Origin: Butyricicoccus sp.
GTDB taxonomy: Bacteria > Bacillota > Clostridia > Oscillospirales > Butyricicoccaceae
Direction of reading: 5' to 3'
DNA: 25,514 nucleotides
NCBI GenBank assembly: GCA_031293105.1
Contig: JAUMSA010000103.1
Coordinates: forward strand, 1-25,514
Part shown: positions 6,324 to 12,445 of the stretch, piece after piece
Numbering within the stretch: position 1 is the first letter of the stretch
Layout: every line of letters begins with the position of its first letter
Translations under genes and position numbers: made by a program
Notes under the pieces: model-generated
The model's database searches: none
Told to the model about the DNA's origin: nothing
Seen by the model: the letters and a program-made list of their open reading frames with translations, nothing else

Positions 6324-6827
6324 TTACAGGCCGAAGTTCGCCTTGGCCTTTTTCAGCGCATCGTCGATTTCGATGACGCCCTGCTCGGGCACGAGCTGAT
6401 AATACACATGCACGCCAGCCTTCTGCATCTCTTCGCAGGCCAGCACTTCTTCCGGGCTCAGCGCCACGTTGTTGATGAACGGCTGCCGCTCGCCACGGAT
6501 GCCCGCACCACCCAGGTTTACTTCCTTCAGCGGTACGCCAGCCTTGACCAGACGGCTGAACGTGGTCGGGGTCTTGGCCAGGATGATGATTCTTTCACCT
6601 TCCACGCCCGGAACCATCAGCTTTTCGGCTGCCTTTTCCACGCTGTACACGATGACCTTGGTGCCGGCCGGAGCCAGTGCCTTGACCACGCGCACATTGA
6701 ACGTGTCGCGCACCACATCATCGTCGACAATCATGATGCGATTGCCGCGCATGGTAGGCGTCCATGCCGTAACCACCTCACCATGGATCAGGCGGTCATC
6801 GACACGGGCCAGTACTACATTTCTCAT
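6324..6827 (-). CDS. PTS mannose/fructose/sorbose family EIIB component
   Basis: This 167-aa cytosolic phosphotransfer subunit has the expected phospho-histidine H15 in DDRLIHGEV, followed by the family-typical MIVDDDV and a GGAGIRG loop. It receives phosphate from EIIA and passes it to the sugar bound by EIIC/EIID. Its ATG overlaps the EIIA stop (ATGA, 6827-6824), which implies translational coupling. It is a stand-alone domain, not fused to EIIA as in E. coli ManX. Confidence 0.95.
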   Translation of the reverse strand: MRNVVLARVDDRLIHGEVVTAWTPTMRGNRIMIVDDDVVRDTFNVRVVKALAPAGTKVIVYSVEKAAEKLMVPGVEGERIIILAKTPTTFSRLVKAGVPLKEVNLGGAGIRGERQPFINNVALSPEEVLACEEMQKAGVHVYYQLVPEQGVIEIDDALKKAKANFGL

Positions 6828-7261
6828 AGGTCCTCCTCCTCGTCTCCGGATTCCTCCAGAATTTTTCTTACGTCCGCGAAGCTGCCCTCCACGGCAGCAA
6901 TAGCAGCATCACAAATGCTTTCAGCGGTTGCGTTTTCATCATCGCGTTCCATCAGCGCTGCCATGAGCATCGCCAGGTTGGTGCCGGTGATATGGTACAC
7001 CGAATGATCGCGTGTGAGCGAAACGACCGCATTGAAAGGCGAACCATGCATCAGTTCGGTCATGAAGATGATGTTTTCCGAACCATGGGTTTCGACTTCT
7101 TTTTTCAGTTCCTCAGTCAGGTCGGTGACCGACTGTTCGGGGTACAGGCTGTATGCAGCCATGTTCTGCTGCGGTCCTAAAAGCATCTGCACGGTATTGA
7201 GCATGCCTTTGGACTGCTCACCGTGCGATACCAAAACCACACGGAATTTCGGGCTTTCCAT
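6824..7261 (-). CDS. PTS mannose/fructose family EIIA component
   Basis: I take ATG 7261 as the start (145 aa), with AAAGGA about 11 nt upstream. The open frame extends to 7369, but the extra residues read through the leader and have no family likeness. The phospho-histidine is H13 in VVLVSHGEQ, typical of EIIA-man. The ITGTNLAMLM segment is also characteristic. The C-terminus is acidic (ESGDEEEDL). It takes phosphate from HPr and passes it to EIIB, whose start overlaps its stop. It is the first gene of the eight-gene operon. Confidence 0.9.
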   Translation of the reverse strand: MESPKFRVVLVSHGEQSKGMLNTVQMLLGPQQNMAAYSLYPEQSVTDLTEELKKEVETHGSENIIFMTELMHGSPFNAVVSLTRDHSVYHITGTNLAMLMAALMERDDENATAESICDAAIAAVEGSFADVRKILEESGDEEEDL

Positions 7262-7367
7262 TGTATGGATCATCCTTTCTTGATCGATTTGACAGGCCAT
7301 CCACCTGGAAACACCGCGGGCCAGCATGCGGGCGGCCCGTGCGGCTAGGGGGTGGCTTCTTGCTATC

Positions 7368-7396
7368 ATAATACCATGGGCAGTTTACTAAATTGC
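7368..7396 (-). promoter_or_regulatory. Predicted promoter of the PTS operon, with overlapping dyad
   Basis: TATTAT at 7373-7368 is preceded by TGG, an extended -10, and lies about 107 nt before the EIIA start. The position 17 bp upstream reads GCAATT, a poor -35, so an activator is probably needed. A near-perfect dyad (GCAGTTTA-C-TAAATTGC, 7380-7396) covers the -35 region and could be an operator. Confidence 0.5.
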
Positions 7397-7404
7397 ACAA
7401 AAAT

Positions 7405-7425
7405 ATTGCGATGAAATCCCGCAAT
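7405..7425 (-). promoter_or_regulatory. Candidate activator site upstream of the PTS promoter
   Basis: ATTGCG and CGCAAT form a perfect 6-bp inverted repeat with a 9-bp spacer, about 30 bp upstream of the predicted -10. The spacer and right arm contain GAAATCCCGCA (plus 7413-7423). That differs by one base from GAAATCCTGCA at 12216-12226, upstream of the glycerol-1-phosphate dehydrogenase promoter. This is a candidate site for the PRD regulator encoded next door. Confidence 0.4.
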
Positions 7426-7645
7426 TCTTTCATTTCTCCACAACCCGTTTTTCAGCACCCATTGCCGGGATGTACGCGATATGCTGCGCGCAAAATCGGT
7501 TTGGGTTGCGGCATTGTTTGCCGCAACCTTTGCATCAAAGTGCGGTTTTTCCACCTGAGGTGCGCCCTAAACCGAGCCCCGATTGCCGCAAATCGCTTGT
7601 TCTGGCATATCCGCCTTTTTTCGCCGTTGCGCGAAAAAAACCAAC

Positions 7646-7674
7646 TTCTACTCTATGTTTTTCTGTGATAAAAT
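7646..7674 (+). promoter_or_regulatory. Predicted promoter of the PRD regulator gene
   Basis: An extended -10, TGA-TAAAAT (7666-7674), lies about 52 nt before the start codon. The -35 position 17 bp upstream reads TTCTAC, which is weak. The nearby dyad at 7616-7639 lies just upstream. Confidence 0.4.
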
Positions 7675-7726
7675 GCCTTATAAGAGAGGGGAATCCCCCT
7701 CATTTTCTTGGGAAAAGAGGATATGT

Positions 7727-9640
7727 ATGTTAAATTTGCGGCAGCTTGAGATCATACTGGAATTGTGCGAAAATCCAGGGCAATATGTGACCGCTTCTTC
7801 TTTTGCCAAGAAGCAGCAGGTCAGTCTGCGCACGATTCAAAATGACATCAAACAAATCAAGAACGAATTGGCCAACACCGACTGCATGGAGTTCCAAACC
7901 GTGGCCCGCAAAGGCTGCCGGATTGTGGTAACCAATGCGGAAACCTTCCCGGCGTGTAAGGATTTCTTCTATAAGCAGTTCAGTTCGTCGTCCATTTACC
8001 AAAATGGGCGCATCAATCAAATCCTGCAAATTCTGCTCTACCAGCACCGCGCGCAGTCGCTCTATGATATTGAAAACCAGATTTATGTTTCCCATTCCAC
8101 CCTTTTAAATGATTTTAAGCGGGTTTCGGAGATTTTGGAGGAATACAGTCTGGAACTATTGCGCAGCTCCAACAAAGTTATGGTGGACGGCAGCGAGATC
8201 AATAAGCGCCAATGTATCCTGGAGCAGGGGCTTATTACCCCCGAAGCGCCGACTGCATTTACGCAAAACGATATCGACAGCCTGATGGACCAGATTAAAA
8301 ACATTCTGGTGCAGACCTTTGTGGAATTCAAGCACCCGGTCACCGAGGCGGCGCTTAACAACACCATCTTGCAGCTCCAGGTTGCGGTCAACCGCATGCA
8401 GTCGTGGTTCTTCATCACGCCGACCGACATGCGGATTACCGATAAACTGGAACCCGAGCGCCAAATTGCGCAAGCCGTTTTTGCGCGAATTAGCGAAGTA
8501 TTCCACATTCGCATTCCGGATGCCGAGGTAGACTATTTCGCACTTTATATGAAAGGCCAGGGCTGCTCGGGCGACCCGGAAGTCATTTCCGACGAAGTGG
8601 ACAATCTGGTATTGGGTGCTTTGCAGGAAATCAACGAAACGCACGGCATCGACCTGACCAACAACCTCAACCTGCGCATCGCGCTGGCGCTGCACATCAC
8701 GCCCTTGATTGTACGCATCAAGTATGATATGCAGCTGAAAAACCACCTAGTTGATTACATCCGGCAGACTTTCCCTCAGGGCTTTGACCTGGGCATCTAC
8801 TTCGCCGCCTATCTGCAAAAGGTTTTCCACAAGCGGGTATCCGATGAGGAGATCGCCTTTATTGCCATCCACCTGTACAGCGCGCTGGCGCAAAAGCGTA
8901 AGGAGGAAGGCACCAAGCGTATTCTGGTCATTTCGTCCATGCGGCAGAGCGAAAATATTCTATTGCAGCAGACGCTGCTCAACTGGCTGTCGAGCGACAT
9001 CGCCGAACTGACCTTCGTCACCCCCTCCGAGGTGACCGAGCAGCATCTGGACAATTACGATCTGTTCCTGACCACTGAAAAGGAAAAGTATTACGAAATC
9101 GGCCTGGCGTTCTATATCAATCCGTTCCCGAACGCGCAGGATTATCTTAACCTCAAACTCGCCATGGATGGCTTCAAGAGCATCGACGACATTGCGTCCA
9201 TCTTCTATAAGGAACTGTTTTTCCTGGAGCATGGCCATAACCGCGAAGAAATCCTGTGCCATCTGTGCCAGAGCGCGACCGACCATTTCGGCATTGAAGC
9301 CGACTTGCAGGACGCTGTCTTGCAGCGCGAAGCGCTGGGCAGCACCTTCTTTGGCAACGGCATCGCGGCGCCCCATCCCATTTCGGCGGTATCGTCCGAA
9401 TCGTTCGTGGCCGTTGCGGTATTGCCCCAGGCCATGGAGTGGGACGAAGACAAAAATATGGTCAACCTGGTGCTTCTGGTCTGCATCGGTAAGAACAACA
9501 CCAAGGCGTTCCACCTGTGGAATTATCTATCGACCGTGTTTGCCAACCGGCATTTTGTCGACCAGCTGCTCACGAACCCGAGCTATGATACATTCATCCG
9601 TCTGTTAAAGGACACCATTGCTGAAAACTTCAAGTCCTGA
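7727..9640 (+). CDS. BglG/MtlR/LicR-type PRD transcriptional activator with EIIB-like and EIIA domains
   Basis: The start is ATG 7727 (637 aa) with GAGG 6 nt upstream; an in-frame extension to 7583 lacks a ribosome-binding site. Order: helix-turn-helix domains (about 1-150), PRD1 (about 180-280), PRD2 (about 285-395), EIIB-like domain (about 398-490), and mannitol/fructose-type EIIA (about 495-637) with H550 in AAPHP. PRD2 keeps its two histidines, H323 (ALHITP) and H382 (AIHLY). In PRD1 the equivalent positions read T213 (LNNTI) and Y274 (ALYM). The EIIB-like domain has VISSM where a phospho-cysteine normally sits. Such proteins are activators whose activity is set by HPr and EII phosphorylation. 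It most likely controls the divergent PTS operon. There is no AAA+ domain, so it is not a LevR-type sigma-54 activator. Confidence 0.92.
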   Translation: MLNLRQLEIILELCENPGQYVTASSFAKKQQVSLRTIQNDIKQIKNELANTDCMEFQTVARKGCRIVVTNAETFPACKDFFYKQFSSSSIYQNGRINQILQILLYQHRAQSLYDIENQIYVSHSTLLNDFKRVSEILEEYSLELLRSSNKVMVDGSEINKRQCILEQGLITPEAPTAFTQNDIDSLMDQIKNILVQTFVEFKHPVTEAALNNTILQLQVAVNRMQSWFFITPTDMRITDKLEPERQIAQAVFARISEVFHIRIPDAEVDYFALYMKGQGCSGDPEVISDEVDNLVLGALQEINETHGIDLTNNLNLRIALALHITPLIVRIKYDMQLKNHLVDYIRQTFPQGFDLGIYFAAYLQKVFHKRVSDEEIAFIAIHLYSALAQKRKEEGTKRILVISSMRQSENILLQQTLLNWLSSDIAELTFVTPSEVTEQHLDNYDLFLTTEKEKYYEIGLAFYINPFPNAQDYLNLKLAMDGFKSIDDIASIFYKELFFLEHGHNREEILCHLCQSATDHFGIEADLQDAVLQREALGSTFFGNGIAAPHPISAVSSESFVAVAVLPQAMEWDEDKNMVNLVLLVCIGKNNTKAFHLWNYLSTVFANRHFVDQLLTNPSYDTFIRLLKDTIAENFKS

Positions 9641-9658
9641 TTGGGGAGGAGGCTCCGT

Positions 9659-10216
9659 ATGACAACCGTTGCTGAGGCCATCCAGGCCACACAAGGCCAT
9701 CCGGCCGGATTTTTCAACCGTTTTTCGGTGCGCCGGGCCCAGTCCATGCTCGAACCCGATGAAACCATATTGGCTGCCGTGGTGGCCAATGTGCGCACCC
9801 GCAGCGACAAATATCCCGGGGTCGTCGTGCTGACCGACCGGCGGGTGATGGCGGTTTGCGGTCTGCCCGGCATCCCGCGCGAAACCATCTTGGACATTGA
9901 TAAACTCGAGCGCTGCGAGGAGACCAGCACCATCATCCAGTACAAGGCCACTTTTTTGACCCGCAAAGCGGCGTTCAGCATGGTGGTTGACCCGGATGTT
10001 GGCGAAGCCTTTTCGCCGTTTATCGCGCAGATCAACGGTGAGCAATTCGAGGACATCCAGATCAAAGTAGACGGCGCGTTTCTCAATCCCAACCTGCTGC
10101 GCAGCCGCAAACGCAATCAGCTGCGTCGCGAGCGGGAAAAGGAACGCCAGCGTCGCCGCAGCATCCAGCGCCAGCGCGATGCGGAAGCCAATTTCCGAGC
10201 GCAGGATGATGATTAA
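9659..10216 (+). CDS. Small PH-like-domain protein with Arg-rich tail, function unknown
   Basis: The start is ATG 9659 (185 aa) with GGAGGAGG 6 nt upstream, 18 bp after the regulator stop, so it is co-transcribed with it. The core (about 20-130) has the strand pattern of bacterial PH-like domains, including VVVLTDRRVMAV, the 'L-T-x-R-R' signature seen in that fold, then ETILDIDKLERCEE. The last 40 residues are a highly charged, predicted helical or coiled tail (RSRKRNQLRR, EKERQRRRSIQ) ending in DDD. There is no signal peptide or membrane segment. I do not recognise a family; nucleic-acid or membrane-surface binding by the basic tail is only a guess. Confidence 0.75.
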   Translation: MTTVAEAIQATQGHPAGFFNRFSVRRAQSMLEPDETILAAVVANVRTRSDKYPGVVVLTDRRVMAVCGLPGIPRETILDIDKLERCEETSTIIQYKATFLTRKAAFSMVVDPDVGEAFSPFIAQINGEQFEDIQIKVDGAFLNPNLLRSRKRNQLRREREKERQRRRSIQRQRDAEANFRAQDDD

Positions 10217-10241
10217 AAAAACACCCACACCCCTTTTCTAG

Positions 10242-10278
10242 CGTGCCGCCTTCGGGCGGCACGTCTCTTTTTTATTTT
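10242..10278 (+). terminator. Rho-independent terminator after the regulator operon
   Basis: CGTGCCGCC-TTCG-GGCGGCACG forms a 9-bp GC-rich stem with a stable TTCG tetraloop, followed by a T-rich run (TCTCTTTTTTATTTT). It lies 25 bp after the stop of the PH-like gene. Confidence 0.9.
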
Positions 10279-10283
10279 GCGGC

Positions 10284-10319
10284 AAAAGCAAAGGGTACGG
10301 AAGATTCCGTACCCTTTGC
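10284..10319 (-). terminator. Terminator of the HPr/G1P-dehydrogenase operon
   Basis: A perfect 15-bp stem (10288-10302 with 10305-10319) with a 2-nt apex (a 4-nt loop if the closing pair opens) is followed on the minus strand by TTTT. It lies about 110 bp after the HPr stop. Weaker hairpins lie between (GGCAC-N5-GTGCC near 10370 and AGGGAA-N3-TTCCCT at 10402-10416). Confidence 0.75.
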
Positions 10320-10430
10320 CCGGTGATTTCCGGCTGCGCCGCACAACGCCGCCGGAGGTGTGAAGTTTGGCACAAACCGTGCCGCAATATGGAGAGATTT
10401 GAGGGAATCATTCCCTGAAATTTGGAAAGG

Positions 10431-10688
10431 TCAAACGATTTCAGCCATGTATGCCTGGAGCGCGGTAGCCGCTTCCTGCTCCTGCTCACCCTCGGTGGTA
10501 ACCACGATGGTCTCACCGCCCTTGATGCCCAGACCCATTACGCTGAACATCTTGGTGGCATCGGCCTTTTTCCCGCCCTTGCTGATGGTAACGGTGCACG
10601 GGAATTCCTTGGCTTTCTTGACAAACGCACCAGCCGGACGGGCGTGGAAGCCCGCGGGGTCGTTGATGGTATATTCAAACTGTTGCAT
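10431..10688 (-). CDS. HPr-family phosphocarrier paralogue lacking Ser46
   Basis: This 85-aa protein aligns without gaps to Bacillus HPr through residue 54. It keeps the phosphoenolpyruvate-dependent site H15 in GFHARPAG and the MGLGIKGG loop. The HPr-kinase site Ser46 is replaced by K46 (TKMFSVMG), with a Ser at 49 instead. It should therefore pass phosphate from Enzyme I to EIIA but escape HPrK control and CcpA co-repressor use. It is encoded 15 bp after the glycerol-1-phosphate dehydrogenase gene with AGGAGG upstream. It probably serves the nearby mannose-class PTS. It might alternatively be the genome's only HPr; this cannot be told from the window. Confidence 0.92.
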   Translation of the reverse strand: MQQFEYTINDPAGFHARPAGAFVKKAKEFPCTVTISKGGKKADATKMFSVMGLGIKGGETIVVTTEGEQEQEAATALQAYMAEIV

Positions 10689-10703
10689 AAGATAGAGTCC
10701 TCC

Positions 10704-12056
10704 TTATTCGTTTACAAACGCAACCACCTTGTCGGCCAGCTCTTCCAGCATGCCCAGATCGGCGATCATGGAAAGCATGGTGTAGCGGGCACGGGTTTCC
10801 TTGGCGTAGATGAGCGCATTGCGCAGCATGTCCGAATCAAAGCCGATCTGTGCCGGATAGTACGGCGCATCCAGGCTCTTGAGAATTTCGATCATGCGCG
10901 AAGCCTTGGGCATGTTGTCGTCCATGGTCTTGACGATGGCATCCCAGTTCTTTTCAATGGCATCGATGCGTGCCAGACGGCCGGCCACCTCGTTCTTGCC
11001 CGACTCATGCTCCAGTTTGATGATGGAGTCAGCCGAAGCGCCATAAACCTTCTTGATATTTTCTTCCCAGGCAGCTGCGTCATAGGCCTTGGCCTTGGCA
11101 CGAGCGGCTTCGAAGTCCGGACGGCCTTCGCGCAGGAATTCGGTCATCTTGAGGATCATAACCGTGCCAACGGCGACCTTGGTGCCGTGCAGTACCGGAA
11201 TCTTGCCGGCCTGCAATTCCTGGGTCTCCCAGAAGTGGCACATGTGATGCTCGCAGCCAGCAGCCGGACGCGAGTTGCCGATAAAGCTCATGGCGACGCC
11301 GGTCAGAACCAGGCCTTCCATGATGTCGCCGATGACCTTGGGGTCACGGGAAGCGACGTTATCCGCATCGGCCAGCACGTTTTCAATGCAGTCGGTGACC
11401 AGATCGACGATGGTATCGCAGTAATATTCGTTGTTGACGATCTTGGAGATGCGCCAGTCGTTGAGGCAGGTGAACTTGCCCAGCAGGTCGCCCAGGCCAG
11501 CCGAAACCATGCGGGCCGGTGCGCCGCACAGAACATCGGTATCGCCAATGATGAACAGCGGGGTCTGTGCCGGGATGGTGACCTTCATGCTGTTGATGAT
11601 GAGTGCGGCACCCGAGGAAGCAAAGCCGTCCATCGGGGCTGCGGTTGCAACGATGGCGTAGGGGATACCCATCTGATAGCTGAAGAAGCGGCACATGTCG
11701 TTGATCGAACCGGTGCCTACAGCAACCACCAGGTCGCAGGTGCGGTCGGCGTCGATCATCAGGTCGCCCAGCGCCTTTTCATCCGGGATGAAGCGCTTGC
11801 CGGTAAAGACATGGGCCTTGGCCTGGATGCCGGCATCCTTCAGGATTTGCATGACCTTTTCGCCAGCAATGCCGTATGTGATTTCATCGCAAGCGATGTA
11901 CAGGTTCTTAAAATCATATTTCTTGACGTAATCGACCAGGGAATTCATGGCGCCCGGTCCAACCGTTACGCCTTCCAGGGTTGTCGAGTGGGTTTTGCCA
12001 CATGCGCAGGCAAAGGGTTTGCCCAGATAATCCGCAAGTTTGGGAGCATTCGCCAT
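10704..12056 (-). CDS. sn-Glycerol-1-phosphate dehydrogenase family protein (AraM/EgsA-like)
   Basis: I choose ATG 12056 (450 aa) because GAAAGGAAGG lies 9 nt upstream; an ATG at 12077 has no such site. The fold is the iron-type ADH/glycerol-dehydrogenase family. The NAD(P)-binding GTGSIND is at 114-120 and PMDGFASSG at 141-149. Probable metal ligands are D190 (GLGDLLGK), a His in GCEHHMCHFWE (268-278) and H290 (LHGTKV). B. subtilis AraM is a bacterial G1P dehydrogenase interconverting DHAP and sn-glycerol-1-P. The C-terminal 130 residues are helical. It is co-transcribed with the HPr paralogue. An alternative is a related polyol-phosphate dehydrogenase. Confidence 0.87.
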   Translation of the reverse strand: MANAPKLADYLGKPFACACGKTHSTTLEGVTVGPGAMNSLVDYVKKYDFKNLYIACDEITYGIAGEKVMQILKDAGIQAKAHVFTGKRFIPDEKALGDLMIDADRTCDLVVAVGTGSINDMCRFFSYQMGIPYAIVATAAPMDGFASSGAALIINSMKVTIPAQTPLFIIGDTDVLCGAPARMVSAGLGDLLGKFTCLNDWRISKIVNNEYYCDTIVDLVTDCIENVLADADNVASRDPKVIGDIMEGLVLTGVAMSFIGNSRPAAGCEHHMCHFWETQELQAGKIPVLHGTKVAVGTVMILKMTEFLREGRPDFEAARAKAKAYDAAAWEENIKKVYGASADSIIKLEHESGKNEVAGRLARIDAIEKNWDAIVKTMDDNMPKASRMIEILKSLDAPYYPAQIGFDSDMLRNALIYAKETRARYTMLSMIADLGMLEELADKVVAFVNE

Positions 12057-12150
12057 AAAAATGTGCCTTCCTTTCATAATTCAGATGCAAAGGAGGAGGG
12101 CGGCGTCCCGGATGCTTGCCGGACCGTTCGGCGCTCCCCGTCCTATGTTC

Positions 12151-12159
12151 ATCTTACCA
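12151..12159 (-). promoter_or_regulatory. Predicted extended -10 of the G1P-dehydrogenase/HPr operon
   Basis: TGG-TAAGAT reads on the minus strand about 95 nt before the start. The -35 position (CTTTTA) is weak, so an activator is likely. The form resembles the PTS operon promoter. Confidence 0.4.
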
Positions 12160-12205
12160 GAGTGGGAGGGCGATAAAAGCTAAAGTTTTTTCATTTTTAC
12201 CGCGC

Positions 12206-12226
12206 AATTCAGCGGGAAATCCTGCA
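12206..12226 (-). promoter_or_regulatory. Motif shared with the PTS operon upstream region
   Basis: GAAATCCTGCA (plus 12216-12226) matches the PTS-side GAAATCCCGCA in 10 of 11 positions. It lies about 20 bp farther from its -10, roughly two helical turns. It is flanked by GCAATTCAGCGG. It is a candidate binding site for a common activator. Confidence 0.35.
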
Positions 12227-12398
12227 TTTTCTTGAGAGTTTGCGGAAAAAACGCCGGTTTGGAAAAAACAGCATCCTGCGTATATTTCCCGAAATGCGCT
12301 GTAAGGACGGCGCGGAATCCCTGCCGTTTCAATGCGCAAACCGGCCACGGTCTGCGGCAGCGATTTTGCGCTTGCCGGTTGCGTGTTTGGGAAAGGGC
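12227..12398. other. Gene-free stretch upstream of the G1P-dehydrogenase promoter
   Basis: The whole gap 12057-12445 has no supported gene. In this part I see only imperfect inverted repeats: GCCGGTTTG near 12253 with CAAACCGGC near 12345, and GGCAGCG with CGCTTGCC around 12356-12377. They have no recognised function. Confidence 0.3.
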
Positions 12399-12430
12399 AA
12401 AAAGTAAGGGCCGCCTTTCAGCCGAAAGGC
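12399..12430 (-). terminator. Terminator of the PLD-family gene
   Basis: On the minus strand GCCTTTC-GGCT-GAAAGGC (12430-12413) is followed by GGCCCTTACTTTTT. It lies 15 bp after the stop codon. Confidence 0.75.
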
Positions 12431-12445
12431 AGCCCCGCAGGGGTC

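Larger units (their letters stand above)
7262..7726. promoter_or_regulatory. Divergent intergenic regulatory region between the PTS operon and its regulator
   Basis: No gene is supported in these 465 bp. Besides the two promoters there are several inverted repeats. GGTTGCGGCA-N5-TGCCGCAACC is perfect (7504-7528). CGATT-N6-AATCG is at 7580-7595. TTTTTTCG-N8-CGAAAAAA is at 7616-7639. A recurring TTGC/GCAA half-site theme is visible. Their spacing on both sides of the midpoint fits control of both transcription units by the divergently encoded activator. Confidence 0.5.

Noticed and set aside
6824..7369. A longer EIIA with a 36-residue N-terminal extension
   Set aside because: The extension crosses the predicted promoter and leader, is Arg/Ala-rich without family likeness, and lacks a ribosome-binding site. 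ATG 7261 fits the family start.
7262..7726. A sigma-54 (-24/-12) promoter for the mannose-class PTS operon, as in levanase-type systems
   Set aside because: I found no TGGCAC-N5-TTGC element at a suitable place, and the regulator lacks the AAA+ sigma-54-activating domain.
10422..12176. A 584-codon open frame on the plus strand opposite the G1P dehydrogenase and HPr
   Set aside because: It is a shadow of two clearly recognisable genes, with no ribosome-binding site and no family likeness.
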